64,000 nt of DNA from Oxalobacteraceae sp. CFBP 8761 (GTDB lineage Bacteria > Pseudomonadota > Gammaproteobacteria > Burkholderiales > Burkholderiaceae_D), in NCBI GenBank assembly GCA_014841595.1, contig JACYUE010000001.1, positions 847,654 to 911,653 on the forward strand. The letters run 5' to 3'. The notes below the pieces were generated by a model. The model was given only the letters and a program-made list of their open reading frames with translations, had not been told where the DNA came from and ran no database searches. The stretch's first letter is position 1. The number at the start of each line of letters is the position of its first letter. The position numbers and the translations under genes are program-made. Positions 51,460 through 59,961 of this stretch are shown here, one piece after another.

Positions 51460-52605
51460 ATGCTCAACCGACGAGGTTTTATTTCCAGCGCAGCCGCATT
51501 GCTTGCCGCGCCCCGGATCGTATTCGCAGGCGCCGAGACCGAGCGCCGCTTCGTGTTCATCATCCAGCGTGGCGCTGCCGATGGCCTGCATACGGTGATC
51601 CCTTACGCCGATCCCGCGTATGCCAGGTTGCGCGGCGCGCTTGCCATCGATCCTGCCGAAGCATTGAAGCTGGACGGCACGTTTGCGCTGCACCCATCGC
51701 TGACCGGCATTGCCGATCTGTACAAGGCAGGGCAGGCCAGCCTGTTCCATGCGGTGGCGTCACCGTACCGCGATCGCTCGCACTTCGACGCGCAAAATGT
51801 CCTCGAGACGGGCGGCAAGGCGCCATTCGACATCAAGGATGGCTGGATGAACCGGCTGGCCGGCATGCTGCCACGGCGCAGCAATCAGGCCATCGCCTTT
51901 GCGCCCACATTGCCGCTGGCGCTGCGCGGCGCGATCGATGTCGCGTCGTACGCGCCATCCGGCCTGCCGCACGCCAACGACGATCTGCTGCTGCGCGTGC
52001 AGAAGCTGTACGAAGGCGATGCCCAGCTGAGCGGACTCTGGTCGACGGCGCTCAAGGCGCAGGGCATGGCCGGCGCGGCTGCCGGCGGCAAGGGCCAGCA
52101 GTCGCCGGCTGAACTGGGCAAGGTCGCTGCCGGCTTTCTGGCGCGCGCAGATGGCCCCCGGATTGCCATGATCGAAACGAACGGCTGGGATACGCACAGT
52201 GCGCAAAAAGGGCGCATGGCCACGCAGCTGACCAACCTCGATAACTTGATCAGCGGACTGCAGCAGGGGCTTGGCGATGCGTGGCGGCAGACGACGATTC
52301 TCGTTGCCACCGAATTTGGGCGCACCGTCGCGGCAAATGGCACGGGCGGGACCGACCATGGGACTGCATCGGCTGCCATGCTGATTGGCGGCGCGGTGAA
52401 AGGCGGGAAGATCGTCGCAGACTGGCCGGGACTTGCTGCCGCTGACCTGCTCGACAATCGTGACTTGCGACCGACCCTCGGCCTTGACACGCTGGTAGCG
52501 CAAGCCTGCGCAGATGCGTTTTTGCTTGATCCGCAACGCACTGCGCAGGTGTTGTTCCCTGACTCGCGGCCGGACAAGGCGTCATCGCGTCTATTGCGCG
52601 GCTGA
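51460..52605 (+). CDS. DUF1501 family protein with Tat-like signal
   Basis: 381 residues. The N-terminus MLNRRGFISSAAALLAAPRI has the twin-arginine pattern R-R-G-F followed by a short hydrophobic stretch, so export folded through Tat is likely. The body resembles the alkaline-phosphatase-like superfamily as DUF1501 does: FIIQRGAADGLHTVIPY, SPYRDRSHFDAQNVLE, IETNGWDTHSAQKG and VATEFGRTVAANGTGGTDHG, including plausible metal ligands. The substrate is unknown. It is translationally adjacent to the DUF1800 gene. Confidence 0.9.
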   Translation: MLNRRGFISSAAALLAAPRIVFAGAETERRFVFIIQRGAADGLHTVIPYADPAYARLRGALAIDPAEALKLDGTFALHPSLTGIADLYKAGQASLFHAVASPYRDRSHFDAQNVLETGGKAPFDIKDGWMNRLAGMLPRRSNQAIAFAPTLPLALRGAIDVASYAPSGLPHANDDLLLRVQKLYEGDAQLSGLWSTALKAQGMAGAAAGGKGQQSPAELGKVAAGFLARADGPRIAMIETNGWDTHSAQKGRMATQLTNLDNLISGLQQGLGDAWRQTTILVATEFGRTVAANGTGGTDHGTASAAMLIGGAVKGGKIVADWPGLAAADLLDNRDLRPTLGLDTLVAQACADAFLLDPQRTAQVLFPDSRPDKASSRLLRG

Positions 52606-52651
52606 GCCAGGTAGCGGCCGCGTATCGACACATGGCCGCCATTGCTTCAGC

Positions 52652-53707
52652 TCAGGGAAGCAGCCGGCGCTTTTCACGTTTCCCATGCTCCAGGTAGTGC
52701 TGCTCTGGATCGACGCCAGCTGCAGCCACGTCCGGATTGGCCAGCACGTATAGCTGGGGATCAAAGACGGGCGCGGCATGCCAGTTTGTTTGACCCGGCG
52801 CTGTCGCTTCAATAAAACTCTCGGGTATCTCATACCCGGCGACACGGTTGGGGACAGATTCACCGGTCACGATATTGGTGAGCGTGCGGAACGCGATGCT
52901 GCCATAAAAGGGGTCGGACATCATCGGCGTGTAATACGCGCAGTCGTCGAAAAAGTAATGGGTAACCTGTGACCAGCGGGTGCGGCTCGGATCGAGTTGC
53001 TTCGTGCCGCCATGCATCAGGTTGGCCGCCCAGATCAGCGCCTGTCCCTTCTTCGCATGGAAATAATCTGGCTGCGCATCATGTGCTTCTACCAGGTCGC
53101 GCCACATTGACTCGTAAATGGCCTGTGACTTGGTACCTTCCAGCTCCGCAATACATTTGCCGATGTGTTCGTTCGTATAGATCGGCCAGCGATGGCTGCC
53201 GGGGAAGTACATCAGTGGACCGTTGGACGCATCGATATCTTCCATGGCGACCCAGACACCGCACATGAAGCGTTCAGGGCTGGAGCTGAAGTGGATCGAA
53301 TCGGTGTGAAAGTGCTGCTGGGTACCCACCGGGAAGTTCAGCGTTTGGAATGGCCAGGCTTGGCGGCCATACAGTTGCGACAGCAGGGCCAGCACCTTCT
53401 CGTTGCACGCAATGCGCTTGACGTTGTCGTCGAACTCCCATGCGTCTTGGACGCGTAGGCTGATGCCGGCTTTGTGGCCGTGGTCACGCCATCCCTCGAA
53501 ATCGTAGTGGGGGTGAAGCTTCTGCTTGATCGACTCGGCCATCGAATTGAAATCCTGGTCGGGGAAGTCCAGTACTGCGTAGCCTTTTGTTGCCAGTTCG
53601 AAGGCTATGCGACGGGTTTCTGGATCGATGGATTCGTCAAAGATGCGGGCGAACAAAGGGTGTTCAACGTTGGGAACGCCGGGCAGCGAGTTTTTAACGG
53701 TCGTCAT
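52652..53707 (-). CDS. Phytanoyl-CoA dioxygenase (PhyH) family protein with glycan-cluster C-terminal motif
   Basis: 351 residues from ATG 53707. Double-stranded beta-helix Fe(II)/2-oxoglutarate dioxygenase: the H-x-D pair is H134-D136 (QQHFHTDSIHF), the distal His is H232 (NLMHGGTKQL) and a 2OG-binding Arg follows in PSRTRW. After about residue 305 a separate segment, FDPQLYVLANPDVAAAGVD then HYLEHGKREKRRL, matches the short Y-x-x-x-N-P-D-V ... HY-x-x-x-G module often attached to glycosyltransferases. The nearby GT at 56998-59022 has a divergent copy. Probably modifies a sugar or lipid of the surface glycan. Confidence 0.82.
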   Translation of the reverse strand: MTTVKNSLPGVPNVEHPLFARIFDESIDPETRRIAFELATKGYAVLDFPDQDFNSMAESIKQKLHPHYDFEGWRDHGHKAGISLRVQDAWEFDDNVKRIACNEKVLALLSQLYGRQAWPFQTLNFPVGTQQHFHTDSIHFSSSPERFMCGVWVAMEDIDASNGPLMYFPGSHRWPIYTNEHIGKCIAELEGTKSQAIYESMWRDLVEAHDAQPDYFHAKKGQALIWAANLMHGGTKQLDPSRTRWSQVTHYFFDDCAYYTPMMSDPFYGSIAFRTLTNIVTGESVPNRVAGYEIPESFIEATAPGQTNWHAAPVFDPQLYVLANPDVAAAGVDPEQHYLEHGKREKRRLLP

Positions 53708-54407
53708 AGGAATCAAGCTTTTATAATATTGACATGATAAGCCAATAATTTATGGTCAGCCTATTTATTTATGAAAAGGGGTTTTAAAGTTGCGTTTTTG
53801 GGTTGATAAATTAGTGGTGGCTATACATATAAACATGCGCAAGCGTCGACGATTTTTTTATGGTGGTGATTGATCCTGCCACCGGTTACAGTAATAATCG
53901 TGCTCGGAATATTCGTAGTGAGTATAAGGCCTACCCGTTTAGAGCAATCTGGCAAGAAAACTGGTCACGTTAATGCTATTGATGTGATGCTGTTTAAATA
54001 ACCTGGCTGGTGACGATAATTTTTAATGAAACTGTACAGGGCGATGGCTGCCGGGGGTAAGCGTGATCACGTACGAAAGGCTGGAGTCGCCATTATCTGC
54101 CATTATCTAGCTCAAAAGGCCTACTAAGGCAAGACGGCAATCGTGTAGAATTAGACGAATCTGACTCTGCCATACAACTAAGCGCTATGACGCCCAAGTG
54201 TACGGGTATCGGTTGGGCTTAAGCTGAAGTAGTTTGCATTTGTGTTAAATTCCACTCCGCGCTTACTGATAAGTTTGCTGTTCCGAAGAGCCAGTTGAAG
54301 GTTGTACAGCTGCAGTTTAAAGAAGGAAACCATGGCGGAAAACTTCACGGCAGTGTTGATCGATTTAGCACGCTTATGATGTACACTAAGCAATTGCTAA
54401 GATCAAA
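53708..54407. other. AT-rich spacer at the left edge of the glycan cassette
   Basis: About 700 bases where GC falls abruptly. A -10-like TATTAT/TATAAA element near 53720-53735 on the minus strand could serve the PhyH gene. No tRNA, direct repeat or transposase is recognisable. A 71-residue frame (54178-54393, minus, starting MLSVHHKRAKSINTAV) follows the WcbI-like gene but matches nothing I know and is probably chance or a gene remnant. Several short phrases recur (for example GCCATTATCT twice near 54090-54110). Confidence 0.45.
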
Positions 54408-55523
54408 TCAATTTTCGATTTTTGTTTCATCCCAATGATTCTTGTAAATATACAAGTCCTTCCAGTTCATTATCTTGTGACGGAACTCTGGATCTGCCCA
54501 AGTTACATCTAGACTCAGATGCAATAAATCTGAAGTAGAAGATGCTCTGGCTTGAAAAATCGTGCCTTTCGGAATTCTAATAAATTCATTCAAGCTGAGT
54601 TCATCTGTCTGTCCTAAAACGCATTTGATTGCCGTCGGAGAATTTGCTTGCCACATCGTTCCACCTTTTCCAAAACCGTAGGAAAGTCTCATATAGTCTG
54701 ACCAAGGGATGGTCCGGTTGCCAAACGAACTAGTGTTATTCTGGAAATCGGCATCTTGAAAATTAAGCTCTAGACGAGTGCTAACAATCGGATGAATAGG
54801 TACCTTTACTCCCTCCTGTGGCTCAGCTGCAGAATATAAATAAGAAGGGTCTATAGGAAGATCTATCTCATCGCTCAAACGTTTTATCATCTCTTTGTAT
54901 AGAACTTGAGACGGATGTGAAGGAATTAGGAAGAGTCTTTGTTTACGGTACTCCCGTGCGATATAATCCGAAATTATGACATTACAATCACCTAATTTTT
55001 CGTTTTGACGTAATGTTTCTGAAGTTGCTTCCAGATTTTCAAATATGTAATCACCTTCGCTAAAGTGCTTATCGAATTGAGCTAAGTAAGAATCGAAGTT
55101 CTCATATTTACTAGCAAGGTCCACGGCTATAGGGTAATGCCAAAAAGGCATATTAATAAAATATTCCTCTTTAATGTGAGGGAAATAACCGCGCCATTCT
55201 AGATATGGATAACAAACATATTTAACATTTTTTTTAATGCATTCCTCTATTAGCCGTGAGGTTTCATATCCAGGGTAACGAAATATTGGGTTGAAAACGA
55301 TAATATCCCACTCTGAAATCGACTCATACGGAAAAGGAATTTTGTCACGAATAATTTGGTAGTTAGTAATCTTATCGAAGGAATATGAGTAGTCTGTGCA
55401 GAAGGTTTCAAATATCCGTGCAAAAACTGATGCATGACATGCCCCATAAAATAACACTCGCTTTTTATTGGCGGAAGGCAATGTTCGTCCACGAGTTATA
55501 ATTCCGCTACGATCTATTAACAA
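54408..55523 (-). CDS. WcbI-like polysaccharide biosynthesis protein (putative acetyltransferase)
   Basis: 371 residues from TTG 55523, chosen because GGAGGA lies seven bases upstream. The N-terminal strand-loop RVLFYGACHASVFARIF resembles the WcbI nucleotide/CoA-binding start (family form G-N-C-Q). IIVFNPIFRYPGYETS and VCYPYLEWRGYFPHI match the family core, with a later IPSHPSQVLYKEM. A C-terminal beta region (about 280-370) is extra. WcbI is required for a Burkholderia capsule and is proposed to acetylate it. Very low GC. Minus-strand, separated by 436 bases from the pyruvyl transferase gene. Confidence 0.68.
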   Translation of the reverse strand: MLIDRSGIITRGRTLPSANKKRVLFYGACHASVFARIFETFCTDYSYSFDKITNYQIIRDKIPFPYESISEWDIIVFNPIFRYPGYETSRLIEECIKKNVKYVCYPYLEWRGYFPHIKEEYFINMPFWHYPIAVDLASKYENFDSYLAQFDKHFSEGDYIFENLEATSETLRQNEKLGDCNVIISDYIAREYRKQRLFLIPSHPSQVLYKEMIKRLSDEIDLPIDPSYLYSAAEPQEGVKVPIHPIVSTRLELNFQDADFQNNTSSFGNRTIPWSDYMRLSYGFGKGGTMWQANSPTAIKCVLGQTDELSLNEFIRIPKGTIFQARASSTSDLLHLSLDVTWADPEFRHKIMNWKDLYIYKNHWDETKIEN

Positions 55524-55959
55524 TTTCAAATCCTCCAATAATTCAATACTACTATTTATATATTATATTTTTGGACAAACAAAAATTTTTTAGCCTTATA
55601 TATTCAAGTTAAATTCTAAGTCTCAGAAGATTGGCCGTTGTATGAATTTATTCTCTTTAAAAATTTATGCAACGACCGTTAATTCTGAAGAATTTTTTTT
55701 GCAAAGCTAACATCACGAATCAAAATCGCTGGGGATATTTTATCAAAAGTAGAAGTTAAGCTAGTTGCCATCAGTAGATTTAACTATACTCCTACTTCGG
55801 AAAACGCAGCGCCTGTTTGGCGAGCTTGTGCATTTACAATAAGAAACCTATAGGCTTAGGTTGTTCGATCATCACACAACCCTGATCCAAAAATATATTC
55901 TCTCCGAAGAGCCTCAAGCTTCCGATTTGTAGGCATAGTGATTTTTACAGGGTATTAGC
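55524..55959. other. AT-rich intergenic region in the glycan cassette
   Basis: 436 bases, very AT-rich, without a frame of useful length on either strand. It contains a GGTTGT...ACAACC inverted repeat near 55859-55884 and likely holds the WcbI-like gene's promoter (several TATAAT-like boxes on the minus strand near 55555-55570, none decisive). It could be a decayed gene. Confidence 0.4.
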
Positions 55960-56994
55960 TTACTCATCAAAAATTAATTTGAAACGTACATTCTCCATTG
56001 CGGAAGCAACACTTATGCTATTTTCTTGCGAAACTTCAGAGATTGTGCTTAATACACCAGTAGTTTCAGCATATTTTACTATTTCTAAAAAACGATCATG
56101 ATCAAAATTGTTCAAACTTGAATTCAAACCCTCTAAACCGGAATCCGAGAGAAGGTCGAAATTCTTGCGAGTGTCACCAATATTTATAAATGGTACATTT
56201 GCTTTCATCGAAAAAACTATTCCGTGATATTTCATCGTGATAACAAGCGCTGCCTGAGATTTTATAATATTATAAATATCGCTGGCACCAAGATATTTGT
56301 CTATTAATGCCACTGAGGCTCGATTTTTCATCTTCGAAACGACATCCGCGGCAAATATATTGTCTCGGCTATCATGCCACATACTCATTGGAACGCAGAT
56401 TATATTGTAAAACTGCGATAAAAAATCTAGTGCTCCAGCTAATTTGTATTTAAAAGATTCAATCGTGAAATGCCGGTCTAGCTCTGTCGCACGATAGTGA
56501 TCAGACAGCAACAGAATCATATTCTTACGATCCACTTTGATTCCAACAGGCGGAACCTCACAGTAGCCAAGTATTTCTTCGAGGGAAATAAATCTATCAG
56601 CAAAGTCGTGAGAAAATATTAAATCCGGAACATATTGGGCTTGTGGGAATAATTTTTTTGCAGCAATGGTATCGCGTTTACTTCTTAGATAGATATCGGA
56701 TATCTTGTCAGCTAAGGGGACTAGTAACTCTACATCTCCATCGCCATACGGCAACGAGCATCCATAAAGACTAAGCCGATCATATGAGTCAGGAAGACGA
56801 CTAATAAAGTAATCGTTAACTATAGCACCACCTCCCAAGATAGCATTTTCGGCATTGCTTCCTTGAAGATTTCTAGAAAGTGACGAAGTTGGAGCTCCCA
56901 TGCTGTTTTTCCAGAAATCGAAGAATGCATCATCACCAGCATTTTGATAACCGAAATAACCGAGTACAGAAGTTTTATCTTTAGGATTTTTCAT
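55960..56994 (-). CDS. Polysaccharide pyruvyl transferase family protein
   Basis: 344 residues. The family start VLGYFGYQNAGDDAFFDFW (G-x-x-x-x-N-x-G-D) leads to AILGGGAIVNDY and, in the second half, DIYNIIKSQAALVITMKYHG and FSMKANVPFINIGDT, typical of CsaB/PssM-like enzymes that transfer pyruvate ketal from PEP to glycan sugars. A conserved late His (K-Y-H-G) is present. Starts three bases after the preceding GT gene, so it is in the same operon. Low GC. Confidence 0.87.
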   Translation of the reverse strand: MKNPKDKTSVLGYFGYQNAGDDAFFDFWKNSMGAPTSSLSRNLQGSNAENAILGGGAIVNDYFISRLPDSYDRLSLYGCSLPYGDGDVELLVPLADKISDIYLRSKRDTIAAKKLFPQAQYVPDLIFSHDFADRFISLEEILGYCEVPPVGIKVDRKNMILLLSDHYRATELDRHFTIESFKYKLAGALDFLSQFYNIICVPMSMWHDSRDNIFAADVVSKMKNRASVALIDKYLGASDIYNIIKSQAALVITMKYHGIVFSMKANVPFINIGDTRKNFDLLSDSGLEGLNSSLNNFDHDRFLEIVKYAETTGVLSTISEVSQENSISVASAMENVRFKLIFDE

Positions 56995-56997
56995 CGC

Positions 56998-59022
56998 TTA
57001 TGCCTTAGTCGCTGAAATTAATTTTTGAGATGATATCCGTGCAAGACGATTTTCTTGCCTGCCATGATCCTCATAATGCTTGATCAGAATATCGTGGTCT
57101 GTTTTCGACCCATTCTCAAGGTCTGAATAAGATGAAATGTATTCATTGCTATCGAAGAATTGTCGAAAATCGCTGAGTAGCAAACGATTAAAATCATCAG
57201 TTGATAAGGTCGAAACTAATCTAACAACTTCCAAAAATTTAGAAGAAATTTGCTCTTTTGCTTCAATAAACACTTCGTTGTAGACATCTTCGACAACTTC
57301 CTTGTATGCACTGTTCCAAACAGCGATCACTAATGCAAAGCGTTCTAAGAAGCATTTTGAAGAAAATCGATTTGCTGTAGTTGCCCATCTAATTAGATGG
57401 GGAGTCTTAAGAGGAGCGAAAATACTCGCGAGATGTGAATAACTCTTCGTTTTCAGCATCGCAAAAACATATGCTTGATTTGCATTTAGATGAGCCGGTA
57501 TCACCCAGTACTTACATTCTTCACCTTTTGCATTTTGCTCGAAAATAGCTAGTAGAGTGCGTGCAAACGAGTAATTCTCATATGCAAGAACTGGATTAGC
57601 TTGTGACAGTTTAACCAAACCCGTTACAAATCCTGGCTCGAAATGCTGCTGGAATAATATGTTCGCAAATTCCAGAAGTGCTTCTTCACTCCAAGTAAAT
57701 AAAGGCTCTGGACCGCGTGTATCTTTGTCATACTGAAGGATGTCGTGCACACCAAGCAAGGTGTCACTTTCCGGCTGCGATTTTAATGACTCACTAAATT
57801 CGATGATTTCACGGATATAGTCTTTGGACATATAGGCTTGCGCATATTGCTTGGCTTGATCTCCGAGACTAATTCTCAATTCTGGGCGGCTGGCCAAATC
57901 GAAAACGGCAGTTTGTAAGGCGGACCGATCTTCGATATCGGCTATTTTAATAACACCAGAGTCCACCTCTGAGAATATTCCGCTATCAAGAACAATTACT
58001 GGTTTGTTAGAAGCCATCTGCTCAATCAGTGAGCCCGAACCTCCTTCTGTATTCGGATAGCGCATATTTACAAAAAAATCAGATGCTTCCTTAATTTCTT
58101 GAAGCCGCTCATGAGTTACGTTAACTTCTATACGGAAAATGGCGCCGTTGGAATGTCCTGAAACTAATCTGTTCAAATATTCTACATATTCCTTATCTGA
58201 AGGTTTTCCAGCTATTATGACGCTTTGAATTAAATCTACTAAATGCGGAGCATCGAGAATAGCCTCTATCAAGCGGTGTATCTGTTTTCCACGTTGGATA
58301 TGGCCGATCAAACCAATTGTAACCCTATTTTTTCTCGACGTTTCTTGTTTCCATCGCGATATTGCCTCAGAAGATGGCGACTCTTTTTCGTCACCAGGAA
58401 GTCGGATTTTCAAGATCGGGCCTTGGTATACTTTTTCAATCGCACGCTTCGCCATATCTGAGTGAACCACGATCCCTTTATACATAGGATTCATTACGAT
58501 TGCTTCTATTAAAGGATAGCGACTGGTTAAATCGGTATCCCAAATACCTATCCTTGCTTCCCGTGTCCTCATGATTTGCGAGGCATATACACTTTTTAAC
58601 CCTGCGGCACCATAATGTCGGCCAATGAGATAAGCATACACATTTGGAGCACCGTAATCCGCAAAGATCCTCCCGGCGAGATAATGCTGATAGACATAGT
58701 CATGTAAGATAGCTACACCGGGTACCAAGTTTGATAGCTTGAATATCTCGTTGTGATTCTCTTTATTATTTCCGAGATTGTAGAAGATATGATCGTAGTG
58801 TTTCGAGAAAAGACTAATCGAATCCTTAGAATTAAGAATTGACTCGATCCCCAAGCAATTGCTTGAAGAGCTATACCTCTGACCATTTTCATTAATGATT
58901 ACATCAATCGTGGTTTTTGAGCTTAATATCGAATCACTATTATTACTCTCGATTAAAGAGTGAGAGAATTCGCTGATCGATGAGGCTGCGGAGAACGGGG
59001 TGCACCAAGCTATTTTCTTCAT
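56998..59022 (-). CDS. Glycosyltransferase (GT4-like) with C-terminal extension
   Basis: 674 residues. The GT-B core is in the first ~410: an N-terminal domain ending near YQGPILKIRLPG, then TIGLIGHIQRGKQIHRLIEA (UDP-binding domain start) and the E-x7-E-like GGSGSLIEQMASNKPVIVLD. Residues about 420-600 form a helical extension of unknown role. The last 50 residues, EYISSYSDLENGSKTDHDIL followed by an HY-x-D-H-G-x-x-E-N-R-L segment, repeat the module seen at the end of the PhyH protein. The start overlaps the upstream gene stop (ATGA). Donor and acceptor unknown. Confidence 0.83.
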   Translation of the reverse strand: MKKIAWCTPFSAASSISEFSHSLIESNNSDSILSSKTTIDVIINENGQRYSSSSNCLGIESILNSKDSISLFSKHYDHIFYNLGNNKENHNEIFKLSNLVPGVAILHDYVYQHYLAGRIFADYGAPNVYAYLIGRHYGAAGLKSVYASQIMRTREARIGIWDTDLTSRYPLIEAIVMNPMYKGIVVHSDMAKRAIEKVYQGPILKIRLPGDEKESPSSEAISRWKQETSRKNRVTIGLIGHIQRGKQIHRLIEAILDAPHLVDLIQSVIIAGKPSDKEYVEYLNRLVSGHSNGAIFRIEVNVTHERLQEIKEASDFFVNMRYPNTEGGSGSLIEQMASNKPVIVLDSGIFSEVDSGVIKIADIEDRSALQTAVFDLASRPELRISLGDQAKQYAQAYMSKDYIREIIEFSESLKSQPESDTLLGVHDILQYDKDTRGPEPLFTWSEEALLEFANILFQQHFEPGFVTGLVKLSQANPVLAYENYSFARTLLAIFEQNAKGEECKYWVIPAHLNANQAYVFAMLKTKSYSHLASIFAPLKTPHLIRWATTANRFSSKCFLERFALVIAVWNSAYKEVVEDVYNEVFIEAKEQISSKFLEVVRLVSTLSTDDFNRLLLSDFRQFFDSNEYISSYSDLENGSKTDHDILIKHYEDHGRQENRLARISSQKLISATKA

Positions 59023-59960
59023 TTTGTCAGCAGTTCAAGAAAGGCCATTCGGTTGGTCTCGAAGTTAGGAAGATAACGACGTTGGGCCGATAGAATTGAC
59101 TCAAAAAACATAGGGTTAGATAATAAGTGCGCAATGAATGCATCGAGTTCATTAAATTCCGGATTGCGCTTGTCAAGGGAGAAATAACCAATGCAGTCGG
59201 TGGGCATCCATCGCCCTCCATTTTTGGCGACACCATCATACGCAATTTGTATAACAACCGAGCCCGCTGCTGAAGCGTCGATGATTCTGAGAGGGGTGCA
59301 ATCGGACCGGTCGCCACCTAAGTAGATTTGAATTTTTGGTCTTGCCGGAACCGGGTTTATAGTCGATAGGCGCATTCCAACGGCACTATTTGCGTGCAGC
59401 GTCTGAGACGGTGTTACATATAAGATCGGACTAAAAATTCGAAGGTAGCTTAGCAGTTCTTCATGGTCGACCAGCTCATCATCGCTAGCGATCACGCCCA
59501 CTCCTTCTAACGTTAGCTTCGATATTGCATCACTAAATGTTGAAGGAATTTGAGATAAATAGATATGCTTTGAGTGATGCAATTGAGTATCCAAACGGCA
59601 TTTTTCCGTAAGAGAAATTACACGTGTAGCTTTGCTCAGGATATTATGCACATCTATGTACATTCTTTTCTGTTCGTCAATTTCAACTCCTGAATTCTTG
59701 ATAGTCAAATAAGGAGACTGAAAGAACACATACGAAGTATTCTTTAACTTTGAAAAGGATAGGGCCGATTCAAGATCCGTGCAGATCACTTTCTGACGGC
59801 TTAACGGAGAAAATCCAGTTGCCTCTTCACTTGAAATCAAGTTAACCCGAAAATCTGAACTGAAAAGCGAATTTTTAATTAGTTCAGCAAATACTTGGCC
59901 CTGATTTATGCCGTATGCCAAAAGTAGATTGAGGCGAGTATCTTTTTTATACCAATTCAT
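59019..59960 (-). CDS. Putative glycosyltransferase
   Basis: 313 residues from ATG 59960; a TTG at 59996 would overlap the neighbour and is less likely. GT-B-like layout: an N-terminal LNLLLAYGINQGQVFAELI, a middle VRISLTEKCRL-like strand region, and a C-terminal donor-site segment KIQIYLGGDRSDCTPLRIID followed by ASAAGSVVIQIAYDGVA. The E-x7-E motif is not clear, so the family cannot be named with certainty. Sits tightly between two glycosyltransferase genes in the low-GC cassette. Confidence 0.6.
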   Translation of the reverse strand: MNWYKKDTRLNLLLAYGINQGQVFAELIKNSLFSSDFRVNLISSEEATGFSPLSRQKVICTDLESALSFSKLKNTSYVFFQSPYLTIKNSGVEIDEQKRMYIDVHNILSKATRVISLTEKCRLDTQLHHSKHIYLSQIPSTFSDAISKLTLEGVGVIASDDELVDHEELLSYLRIFSPILYVTPSQTLHANSAVGMRLSTINPVPARPKIQIYLGGDRSDCTPLRIIDASAAGSVVIQIAYDGVAKNGGRWMPTDCIGYFSLDKRNPEFNELDAFIAHLLSNPMFFESILSAQRRYLPNFETNRMAFLELLTK

Positions 59961-59961
59961 A

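Noticed and set aside
54178..54393. 71-residue frame next to the WcbI-like gene as a gene or transposase remnant
   Set aside because: No ribosome site, no similarity to a transposase motif that I can see, and sequence here is AT-rich and poorly constrained.
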